Positions 13,672 through 19,845 of a stretch of 19,845 nucleotides of DNA are shown one piece after another. Origin of the DNA: Dehalococcoidia bacterium (GTDB lineage: Bacteria > Chloroflexota > Dehalococcoidia > UBA2979); the NCBI GenBank assembly GCA_004297315.1, contig SCTU01000298.1:1-19845 (forward strand), read 5' to 3'. The translations under genes were made by a program, and so were the position numbers. Below the pieces are notes generated by a model. That model worked only from the letters and a program-made list of their open reading frames with translations, ran no database searches and was not told the DNA's origin. The first letter of the stretch is position 1, and each line of letters begins with the position of its first letter.

Positions 13672-14831
13672 GACGTGACCGTCGCTTCCTCCATGACCTC
13701 ACGGAAGAGCGCGACCAGTTCCGGCGCGGGCGCCGAACCGTGCGCCCCGGTGTAGTAGCGCGTGAACTGCTCAACCGGGGTGAGGTGCGCGAACGCCGGT
13801 TCCGTCGACTCCGCCTCGACGCGCGCCACCTCCACGCGCACCTCGACGCAGTTCGAAAGCGCCTCGCGCACGCGGGGCGCGATGCCCGGCTCGTGCCGGT
13901 CGAGGTGGACCACCGCCCGTAGGTGCGCATCGGGCAGCGCGCGGCCCTGCTCGATCACCTCGTCTAACGTCCCGCGGATTTCGATGAGCGCTTTGCCGGC
14001 GCTGAGCGGCACGAACTCGCTGCTCGCCGGCCGGCCGGGGTGTGCGTCGACGATCCACACGCCCTTCTGCTGCTCGCGCTCGCCAAAGTCCAGTTGCAGC
14101 AGCGAGCCCGAGTAGGCCGCGGGCGAGGGCGCACCGACGATCGCCTGTGGCTGGTGGATGTGACCGAGCGCCGTGTAGTGCGCGTTCGTCGGGATCGCCG
14201 CCGGCGGGACCGCGTACGTCTGGCCGATGTGCAGGCGGCGTTCCGAGCCGTCGACCGCAGCCACCTGCGCGCCGTCGACGAAGACATGCGCCGCGAGGAT
14301 GTTCACGCTCTCTGGCGTGAAGGCGGTCGCGAAATGGCGATACAGCTCCGCCAGCTGGCCGGCGTAGCCCTGGAACGCCTCCTCGCGCGGCCCGAGGATT
14401 GCCTCGATGTCCGCGGCGCGGCCCTCCGGCACCCACGGGATCGCCGCGACCTTCGCCGTCTCTCCGCCGCGCTCGATCGTGATGACGCCGCCCTCCTCGG
14501 GGCCGCGGATCGAGGACTGCACGTGCACGCCGAGCAACTCGGCGAGCCGCCCGAGCGCTTCGAGGCGGCGCGGGTGGTCGTGGTTGCCGGCGATCAGCAC
14601 GACCTCGATCCCGGCGCGGATGAGGTCGCGCAGCATCGTCGTGAGCAGCCGCTCGGCCTCCGGCGGGGGCGAGGTGGAGTCGTAGATGTCGCCGCAGACG
14701 AGGACGACGTCGACGCTCCGGTCGCGTGCGACGGCACAGAGCTCTGCCAGCACCGCCTCGAACTCGGCGATGCGGCTGCGCCCCCGGATCGTCCGGCCGA
14801 GGTGCCAGTCAGCGGTGTGGAGGAAGCGCAT
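13668..14831 (-). CDS. sbcD: SbcD/Mre11-family DNA exonuclease
   Basis: 387 residues, a manganese-dependent calcineurin-like phosphoesterase that works with SbcC/Rad50 on DNA ends and hairpins. All metal-binding motifs are visible: D8 and H10 (HTADWHLG), D48 (CGDIYD), N83-H84-D85-H86 (AGNHDH), H182 (AAHVFV), and H224/H226 (GHIHQP). The C-terminal part (about 260-387) matches the capping and Rad50-binding region in length. ATG follows the herA stop by six bases, and its GGAGGA ribosome site lies within the end of herA. The stop overlaps sbcC. The herA/nurA context resembles archaeal mre11 loci, although the protein itself fits a bacterial SbcD. Confidence 0.95.
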   Translation of the reverse strand: MRFLHTADWHLGRTIRGRSRIAEFEAVLAELCAVARDRSVDVVLVCGDIYDSTSPPPEAERLLTTMLRDLIRAGIEVVLIAGNHDHPRRLEALGRLAELLGVHVQSSIRGPEEGGVITIERGGETAKVAAIPWVPEGRAADIEAILGPREEAFQGYAGQLAELYRHFATAFTPESVNILAAHVFVDGAQVAAVDGSERRLHIGQTYAVPPAAIPTNAHYTALGHIHQPQAIVGAPSPAAYSGSLLQLDFGEREQQKGVWIVDAHPGRPASSEFVPLSAGKALIEIRGTLDEVIEQGRALPDAHLRAVVHLDRHEPGIAPRVREALSNCVEVRVEVARVEAESTEPAFAHLTPVEQFTRYYTGAHGSAPAPELVALFREVMEEATVTS

Positions 14832-14837
14832 GCTCGC

Positions 14838-16589
14838 CTAGTCCTCCGGGTCGCCGATGTCGAAGCGGCGCAGCAGTCGGGGCTTCGTATCGGTATCGCC
14901 ATCGCTGCCGGGCGGCGCGACCTCGGCGGCACGGGTCGCCCATGCGGGCCACGGGAATTCGAGCAACAACGGCACGGGGATCTCCGGTTGGGCGACGATC
15001 ATCGAGCCGGGCTTGAGCAGCGCAGCACGCTTCTGCGCCGTCGGCGTCAGGTAGCGGTACTCGTTCCGCTGCGCCTCGGCGGGGTCGAGACGGCCCACGA
15101 CGCGGAACGCGGCGTTCGCGACGATGCGCGGCTCCACCTCGGAGGCGGTCTGCTGCGCACCGATCAGGATCACGCCGAGCGACCGGCCGCGCTCGGCGAT
15201 GTCGAGCAGCGCGTCCTTGATCGGGCTCCGGCCCGTGCGCGGCGCGTACTTGTTCAGCTCGTCGACCACCACGAAGAACGGCGCCGGCCGGTCCGAGCCC
15301 GGGCGCGACTCACGCTCCTCCATCACTCGACGCAACAGCACGCCGACGACGAACCGTTGCGCGCGGTCGTGCAGCCGGTGGAGGTCAACCACCGTGACCT
15401 GGTGCTGGAAGGCGATGCGGTGCTTCTCCGGGTTCGTCGCGCTCGCGCCGCGGACCAGCGTGCCGACGTGTCGCGCCGAGGCGTGCAGCCGCCGCATGAA
15501 CGCGCGGATCGTGCCGATCGCCGCGGCGCTGTTCCCCGACCCGGCCCACTTGAACGCCAGGTCCGAGTCCGGGTCGAGGTGCGTGTCGATCGCGTCCAGC
15601 AACTGGTCGAAGTCCTCGACCTCCACGTCGTCGATGAAGACGTTGGCGCCCGCTGGGCTCGTCTTCGCGGCGGCGGCGAGGCGCGCGGCGACGGCGTCGA
15701 TCACGTACGACATCTGCGAGGTCTCAGCGTCCGCCTCGGTGAAGAGGAATGGTAGGAAGCCCTCCTCGCAGAACTCGCGCAGCGTCCAGAAGAACCCCGT
15801 GACGCCCTCCTGCCGCGACCCGGTGTCCGGGATCGCCAGGTCACCCCGACGCACGGGCGCGTAGAAGCCCGCCGAGCCGAACGGTCCCGCCGGCAGACCC
15901 AGCGAGGCATACCGCTCGCGGACCTCGTCGGTCAGCATCACGTTCGGGCGGTCGAGGAAGAGCAGATCCTCCCCCTTGACGTTGAAGATCAACGCCTTCG
16001 CGTTCGCCCGCCGTTCCCGCAGCGACGCGCCCTCGAACAACGCGTAGAGCAGAAACGTCGCGTACGAGGTCTTCGTCGCGACGCCTGAGATGCCCGAGAT
16101 GTTGACGTGCGCGCCCTTTGCGCCGTCGAGGAACTCGAGGTTCCCCACGATCGTCGAGCCGTCGCGCGCGAGGCCGAGCGGGAACTGCTCCACCATCCGG
16201 TCGAAGAAGAGCGCGCGGTCGCGTGCGGCGCCCTCGGCGAGCACCACGGGCTGTCCGGGCATTGGCGGCACATAGACCTCGGGCTCCACACGCGTCACCG
16301 AGACGTGCGCAGAGGTCGCCTGCTGCGCCGGCAGCACCCCGTCCCGCGCGAGCGAGACGTCCGAGGTCAGCGAGACGCCCTCCTGGCGGGTGCGCACGTC
16401 GTCGACGATCCCGGAGGTCTCGACCTCGGTCCCGTCGGGCAGCGTGGTGCGCACCGTGACCACGTCGTCGAGTTGAAGGAAGCGCCCGGGGTCGACCCAG
16501 ACGGAGAAGCCAAGCGGCGTCGAGGCCTCGGCTTCGGTGCCGAGCACGAGGCCGCGGTACGCGGGGTTGTCGGTCGGCTCCGGCGTCAT
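14838..16589 (-). CDS. herA: HerA-family DNA translocase ATPase
   Basis: 583 residues. HerA proteins form hexameric, FtsK-like translocases that partner NurA in end resection. The first about 110 residues form a beta-rich HAS-barrel-like domain. The P-loop is unusual: GISGVATKT (166-174) has threonine in place of the glycine before K173. Walker B is FFVVVDELNKYAP with D443/E444, followed by a sensor-like GVILIGAQQ and the DUF87 C-terminal segment ANAAFRVVGRLDPAE. Insertions between Walker A and B account for the length, and the product is slightly longer than typical archaeal HerA. ATG 16589 overlaps the nurA stop (ATGA). The ATP-binding annotation is firm at fold level; the HerA name rests on fold, HAS-like N-terminus and the nurA/mre11/rad50 neighbourhood. 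Confidence 0.87.
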   Translation of the reverse strand: MTPEPTDNPAYRGLVLGTEAEASTPLGFSVWVDPGRFLQLDDVVTVRTTLPDGTEVETSGIVDDVRTRQEGVSLTSDVSLARDGVLPAQQATSAHVSVTRVEPEVYVPPMPGQPVVLAEGAARDRALFFDRMVEQFPLGLARDGSTIVGNLEFLDGAKGAHVNISGISGVATKTSYATFLLYALFEGASLRERRANAKALIFNVKGEDLLFLDRPNVMLTDEVRERYASLGLPAGPFGSAGFYAPVRRGDLAIPDTGSRQEGVTGFFWTLREFCEEGFLPFLFTEADAETSQMSYVIDAVAARLAAAAKTSPAGANVFIDDVEVEDFDQLLDAIDTHLDPDSDLAFKWAGSGNSAAAIGTIRAFMRRLHASARHVGTLVRGASATNPEKHRIAFQHQVTVVDLHRLHDRAQRFVVGVLLRRVMEERESRPGSDRPAPFFVVVDELNKYAPRTGRSPIKDALLDIAERGRSLGVILIGAQQTASEVEPRIVANAAFRVVGRLDPAEAQRNEYRYLTPTAQKRAALLKPGSMIVAQPEIPVPLLLEFPWPAWATRAAEVAPPGSDGDTDTKPRLLRRFDIGDPED

Positions 16590-17584
16590 TCCGCCAGCCC
16601 TCGCGCGAGGTCAGCGAGCAGCAGCCGGTAGATCAGCCGGCGGTCGCCGAGCAGGTGCGTGAGCCGCGCCTCGAGCGCCCCGGTGGGCGTGAGGTTCTGT
16701 GGGGCGCGCGGGTCGCGCACGGGGGACGAGGCAAGCCGTGGTAGTAGCGTGGCTGTCACGTCGGCGAGCTCACGTGCGCCCTCGAGGCCCACGGCCTGCG
16801 AGCACTCGAGGCGGAGCACGCCGCCGAGTGGGTGCACGGGGCCTTCGAGGTGGGCGATGCGGACGTACCAGGAGTATCGCCCGTCGCGCAGGTGGTCGGC
16901 GCCCGCGCCTTTCGCGGCGATGCTGAAGAGCGGCGTCCGCTCGCCCGGTAGCAGCGTCGGCAGCAGCGCCACCTCGCGAGACGGTACGTACCACTCCTGC
17001 ACCCGCTTGATATAGCCGACGACCCGCCGGCCGGGATGGCGCAGCCCGCGCAGCGGCCCGTCCACGAGCGTGAGCCACGACTCGTCCTTGCTCAGTTCCT
17101 CGGCGAGGTGCGCCTCGGCGTCGAGCATCGCGCGGTTCATCGCGTCCACGAGGTCGTCCGCGCTCTTCGCTTCCGGCACCGCACGGGCCCGGAAGTCGAG
17201 GCGTGCGCCGCCCGCCCGCAGGACACGGTCGGAGGCTCCCGTCCCGGTGTGCAAGTACTGCCGCACGACCTCGGACGCCTCGTCCAGCACACGCGCGGCG
17301 GCCGGCTCGCAGGCGACGACGCCGACGGCGTACGAGGCGAACAGGCCGAACGCGGGCAGCCCCCCGTCGAGGTCGTCGTCCAGCGCGTGCGCCTCCGCGC
17401 GCCGCACGCCGTCGACGATGCGGACGCGGAGCGAGACGGGCTTCGAGGGGGTGATGGGCGCCCAGGTTTCCCGCTCGACGCGCGTGTCGACGTCTTCGCG
17501 GTCGGCCTCGTCCGGCTCGTCGGCGGCGTCCATACGCATCGCGGTGCCGTATTCCGGCGACCACGGGAGGAGGCGGACGGGCAT
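16586..17584 (-). CDS. nurA: NurA-family 5'-3' nuclease
   Basis: 332 residues. NurA is an RNase-H-like nuclease fed by HerA to degrade the 5' strand at breaks. Likely catalytic residues are D58 in VRIVDGVRR (the family usually has DGS here), an acid in the helix 150-165, D175 in LTLVDGPLRGL, and Y240 with H245 in YSWYVRIAHLEG. The GERTPLFSIAAKG strand-loop before the last two is also NurA-like. ATG 17584 is chosen over ATG 17680 and 17656 because the product then begins MPVRLLPWSPEYGTAM, a plausible folded start, and because a TACAAT box lies between the candidates. It is the first gene of the operon. Sequence divergence makes NurA hard to prove by eye; directly preceding herA raises confidence considerably. 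Confidence 0.8.
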   Translation of the reverse strand: MPVRLLPWSPEYGTAMRMDAADEPDEADREDVDTRVERETWAPITPSKPVSLRVRIVDGVRRAEAHALDDDLDGGLPAFGLFASYAVGVVACEPAAARVLDEASEVVRQYLHTGTGASDRVLRAGGARLDFRARAVPEAKSADDLVDAMNRAMLDAEAHLAEELSKDESWLTLVDGPLRGLRHPGRRVVGYIKRVQEWYVPSREVALLPTLLPGERTPLFSIAAKGAGADHLRDGRYSWYVRIAHLEGPVHPLGGVLRLECSQAVGLEGARELADVTATLLPRLASSPVRDPRAPQNLTPTGALEARLTHLLGDRRLIYRLLLADLARGLAE

Positions 17585-17617
17585 GCGTTCGGTCCGGTGT
17601 CCTGGGGAGACAGCCGG

Positions 17618-17623
17618 ATTGTA
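17618..17623 (-). promoter_or_regulatory. Predicted -10 box of the nurA-herA-sbcD-sbcC operon
   Basis: TACAAT on the minus strand, 33 bases before the chosen ATG at 17584, giving a short leader of about 27 bases. No strong -35 is seen. If correct it rules out the two upstream ATG codons of nurA, which would not be transcribed from it. Confidence 0.4.
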
Positions 17624-17674
17624 CGCGGGAACGGCGTACCGCACATCAGTTCGCATCCCCCGGCCTGCGAGGTC

Positions 17675-17680
17675 TAACAT
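17675..17680 (+). promoter_or_regulatory. Predicted -10 box of the LLM oxidoreductase gene
   Basis: TAACAT, 23 bases before the ATG at 17704. A leader of about 17 bases would contain the purine-rich GATGGGGGTGCGAG just upstream of the start as ribosome site. It is divergent from, and close to, the predicted nurA promoter. Confidence 0.35.
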
Positions 17681-17703
17681 CCCCGCCGGGATGGGGGTGC
17701 GAG

Positions 17704-18702
17704 ATGCGCATTGGACTGTCGGTGGGACTCGGCGACGACTGGCGCGAGTCCTTGAAGAAGGTCGAGATCGCCGAGGACCTCGGGGTCGAGTTCATCTCGA
17801 CGGGCGAGGCGTGGGGGCCGTCCTCGATCCCCTGGCTCGCGGTGGTCGCGACGTGCACGTCGAAGGCCACGGTCGGGACGAACATCCTGAACGTGTTCTC
17901 GCGCACGCCAGCGGCGATCGCGCAGGAATTCGCGACGCTGGAGCAGCTCTCCGGCGGACGGATGGCGCTCGGCCTCGGCTCATCCGGTGAGTACGTGATC
18001 GAGCACTTCCACGGCATCCCGTTTGAGAAGCCGCTCCGCCGCCTGCGCGAGTACGTCGAGATCTTCGACATCCTGATCGCCGGCAAGCAGTTGAACTACG
18101 AGGGCGAGATCTTCAAGCTCCAGCGCGGCTTCCGGCTGGACTACGAGCGGCCGAGGACGAAGGTGCCGGTCTACATCGCCGCGATCACGCCGAAGTCGAT
18201 CCGCCAGACCGGTGCGATCGCGGACGGCATCTTCCCGATCCACTGGCCCAAGGACCACTTCGAATCCCTGCGCGCCGACCTTCGCGCGGGCGCGGTCGAG
18301 GCGGGACGGCCGGCGGACCAGCCATTCACGATCGCCCCGTTCACCAAGGTTTCGGTGCTCACCGGCTCCTCCGAGGACGAGGCGCTCTGGCGCGAGGCGC
18401 GCCGCCTGATCCAGTACTACGTGAACCGCATGGGCGTCTTCTACTGGCAGATGCTCACGCGCAACGGTTTCGCCGACGAGGTCGCACGCTCCCGTGCTGC
18501 CTGGGCGGCCCATGACGCCGAGGGCTCGATCGCCGCGATCTCGGACGACATGGTGCGCGCCTGCCAGGTGATCGGCAGCCTCGACGAGGTGCGCGCGCAA
18601 CTGCGGGAACGCTCGGCGCTCGGGGCCGACCTCCAGATCCTCTACACGCCGCCGGGGGACGCCGTCGCCGTCGGCCACTGGCTCGAGTCGGTCATGAAGT
18701 AG
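17704..18702 (+). CDS. LLM-class flavin-dependent (probably F420-dependent) oxidoreductase
   Basis: 332 residues, a luciferase-like TIM barrel. Family features visible: MRIGLSVGLGDDW at the first strand, a KKVEIAEDLGVEFI helix, VVATCTSKATVGTNILNVFSRTP, FATLEQLSGGRMALGLGSSGEYV (the signature region that binds the cofactor phosphate), REYVEIFDILIAGKQLNYEGE, and VPVYIAAITPKSIRQTGAIADG. The pattern is closest to the F420-dependent Mer/glucose-6-phosphate dehydrogenase branch rather than FMN monooxygenases, but the substrate is not evident. It ends 53 bases before menG on the same strand; menG has its own candidate promoter. Confidence 0.9.
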   Translation: MRIGLSVGLGDDWRESLKKVEIAEDLGVEFISTGEAWGPSSIPWLAVVATCTSKATVGTNILNVFSRTPAAIAQEFATLEQLSGGRMALGLGSSGEYVIEHFHGIPFEKPLRRLREYVEIFDILIAGKQLNYEGEIFKLQRGFRLDYERPRTKVPVYIAAITPKSIRQTGAIADGIFPIHWPKDHFESLRADLRAGAVEAGRPADQPFTIAPFTKVSVLTGSSEDEALWREARRLIQYYVNRMGVFYWQMLTRNGFADEVARSRAAWAAHDAEGSIAAISDDMVRACQVIGSLDEVRAQLRERSALGADLQILYTPPGDAVAVGHWLESVMK

Positions 18703-18743
18703 CGGCGGCCGGCGCGGCCCTCCCGCTCGCGGAGGTCCCGGCG

Positions 18744-18749
18744 TAGTCT
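18744..18749 (+). promoter_or_regulatory. Predicted -10 box of menG (leaderless)
   Basis: TAGTCT followed by exactly six bases (CGCCGT) and the ATG at 18756. A GGAGG at 18731-18735 lies 20 bases before the ATG, too far to act as a normal ribosome site, which favours the leaderless reading. Confidence 0.4.
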
Positions 18750-18755
18750 CGCCGT

Positions 18756-19487
18756 ATGAGCACCAACCCCAACGAGAGCCTGTTCGAGGAGGGCGCAGAC
18801 CGCGCCGCCTACGTCCAGACGATGTTCAGCGAGATCTCTCCTCGCTACGACCTGATGAACCGCGTGATGACCGTCGGCCAGGACCAGGGGTGGCGTCGCC
18901 GTGCCGCCCGCGCGGTCGTCCGCCCCGGCGACACCGTCGTCGACGCCGGCACCGGCACGGGTGACCTCGCGCTCGCCTGCCTCAACGCGGGCGCCGGCCG
19001 CGTCATTGGCCTCGACTTCGCCGGGCCGATGCTCGCCCGCGCGGTGACGAAGGCGCATGGGCGGCCCGCCGGGTTCGCGCTCGGCGATGCCACCCGCCTC
19101 CCGCTCCTCGACGCGAGCGTCGACGTCTGGTGCTCCGCCTTCGTCGTGCGCAACATCCCCGACCTCGACGCCGCGCTGCGCGAAGCCGTGCGTGTGCTGC
19201 GGCCGGGCGGCCGCCTCGCTGTCCTCGAGATCCCGAAGATGGAGGCTGGCCCGCTGCGGCCGTTCGCGCGCGTCCACTTCAGGCAGGTCGTGCCGCGCCT
19301 CGGCCGGCTCATCTCCGGACACCGCAGCGCCTACGCCTACCTCCCCGTGTCCGTCGACCACTTCCTCACGCCGCGCGAGTTCACCACCCGCCTGCGTGCC
19401 GCCGGCTTTGAGGTGACCCAGGTGCGACGTCTGATGCTCGGCACGGTGGCGATGCACGTCGCGCAGAAGCCGCGGCGCACGCCCTGA
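18756..19487 (+). CDS. menG: MenG/UbiE-family demethylmenaquinone (quinone) C-methyltransferase
   Basis: 243 residues, a class I SAM-dependent methyltransferase that would methylate demethylmenaquinone in respiratory quinone synthesis. The N-terminal UbiE signature (VQTMFSEISPRYDLMNRVMTVG, with the RYDLMN core) is followed by the SAM-binding motif VVDAGTGTGDLAL, an acidic turn (GLDFAGPML), GDATRLPL, the second UbiE signature FVVRNIPDLDAALREAVRVL and the C-terminal HFLTPREF. Length is normal. With no other menaquinone genes in view the exact quinone is inferred; many bacteria with formate respiration use menaquinone. Convergent with the globin gene, 21 bases away. Confidence 0.93.
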   Translation: MSTNPNESLFEEGADRAAYVQTMFSEISPRYDLMNRVMTVGQDQGWRRRAARAVVRPGDTVVDAGTGTGDLALACLNAGAGRVIGLDFAGPMLARAVTKAHGRPAGFALGDATRLPLLDASVDVWCSAFVVRNIPDLDAALREAVRVLRPGGRLAVLEIPKMEAGPLRPFARVHFRQVVPRLGRLISGHRSAYAYLPVSVDHFLTPREFTTRLRAAGFEVTQVRRLMLGTVAMHVAQKPRRTP

Positions 19488-19518
19488 CGAGGCCTCGCGA
19501 TAGCAGGGCTACGTCAGG
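19483..19518. terminator. Possible shared hairpin between convergent menG and globin genes
   Basis: CCTGACG (19483-19489) and CGTCAGG (19512-19518) form a 7-bp inverted repeat that includes the menG stop and flanks the globin stop. The loop is long (22 bases) and there is no T-run, so a bidirectional terminator is tentative. Confidence 0.25.
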
Positions 19519-19845
19519 AACGGGTCCGCGAGCGGCTCCCGTGGCACATCGTCGCCCGCGTTGACCATCTGCCTCGCCAGCGGGCCGAGGCCGGCGAAGA
19601 CCTCCTGCATCTCCCGCTCCGGGACGCCCGCCGCGCGGAACGCCTCGCCCATGTGGCGCAGCCAGCGCCCCGCCGCGCGCTCGTCGATCACAAAGGGGAA
19701 ATGGCGCATCCGCAGCCGAGGATGGCCGTAGCGCTCGGAATAGCGCGGTTCTCCGCCCAGCCATTGCTCCAGGAAGAGCGCCTGCTTCTCCCGGCCCTCG
19801 GTCAGGTCGTCCGGGAACAGCCGCCGCAACTCCTCGTCCGCCTCC
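19509..19845 (-). CDS. Truncated haemoglobin (group II/O type), C-terminal part; runs off right edge
   Basis: About 111 residues are visible; the frame continues open to the window edge and the N-terminus is missing. ELRRLFPDDL, REKQALFLEQWLGGEPRYSERYGHPRLRMRH and PFVID follow the truncated globin E-to-F region, with the haem-ligating proximal histidine in RLRMRHFPF. The helix RWLRHMGEAFRAAGV is the G helix. These are typical of GlbO-type globins, which bind oxygen or NO and may assist redox protection. Distal pocket residues of the B and E helices cannot be judged because the first part is absent. The TTG at 19827-19829 is an internal codon, not a start. Confidence 0.88.
   Translation of the reverse strand, partial: EADEELRRLFPDDLTEGREKQALFLEQWLGGEPRYSERYGHPRLRMRHFPFVIDERAAGRWLRHMGEAFRAAGVPEREMQEVFAGLGPLARQMVNAGDDVPREPLADPFLT

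Noticed and set aside
11638..13755. A 705-codon open frame on the plus strand opposite sbcC
   Set aside because: It is a shadow of the alanine-rich, GC-biased coiled coil of sbcC; the product is arginine/leucine-rich without motifs, and the minus-strand frame has all Rad50 motifs.

Overview
The window comes from a GC-rich bacterial chromosome with densely packed genes. Stop/start overlaps are common (ATGA, GTGA, TTGA, TAATG) and GTG or TTG starts are frequent. Likely F420-dependent enzymes, an OmpR-type two-component locus, a three-subunit NAD-type formate dehydrogenase and an archaeal-style HerA/NurA/Mre11/Rad50 cluster together suggest a member of the Chloroflexota (perhaps Dehalococcoidia or Thermomicrobia). 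That assignment is an inference from gene content, not from a marker gene. I see no rRNA, tRNA, CRISPR array, insertion sequence or prophage.

Layout. (1) 1-2417, minus strand: a regulatory operon of an OmpR/PhoB-type response regulator, a coiled-coil/proline-rich protein with a small C-terminal domain, and the N-terminus of a two-helix membrane sensor that runs off the left edge. (2) 2418-2667: a divergent control region with an 11-bp inverted repeat. (3) 2668-4559, plus strand: two Dpp/Opp-type ABC permeases without a binding protein or ATPases beside them, followed by a small four-helix membrane protein (4616-5032). (4) 5033-5411: a convergent gap with one weak small ORF. (5) 5412-10191, minus strand: the operon fdsG-fdsB-fdsA, coding for NuoE-like, NuoF-like and molybdopterin subunits that would oxidise formate and pass electrons to NAD+. 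(6) 10281-10679, plus strand: a DUF385/Ddn-type split-barrel oxidoreductase whose 3' end overlaps that of sbcC. (7) 10648-17584, minus strand: a tight four-gene operon nurA-herA-sbcD(mre11)-sbcC(rad50), a complete DNA-end-processing set. (8) 17704-19487, plus strand: an LLM-class, probably F420-dependent oxidoreductase and a MenG/UbiE menaquinone methyltransferase. (9) The right edge holds the C-terminal part of a truncated haemoglobin on the minus strand.

The repair operon is the most striking system. Each junction is a 4-base overlap or a 6-base gap, which implies translational coupling of nuclease (NurA), hexameric translocase (HerA) and the Mre11-Rad50 type complex, as in archaea. A second theme is promoter architecture: four genes have a TANNNT box ending only 6-7 bases before the start codon, the geometry expected of leaderless mRNAs. 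In the formate dehydrogenase, the large subunit keeps its [2Fe-2S], two ferredoxin-type [4Fe-4S] and Mo-proximal [4Fe-4S] ligands, but has no cysteines where NuoG/FdsA proteins usually carry the His-Cys3 cluster.
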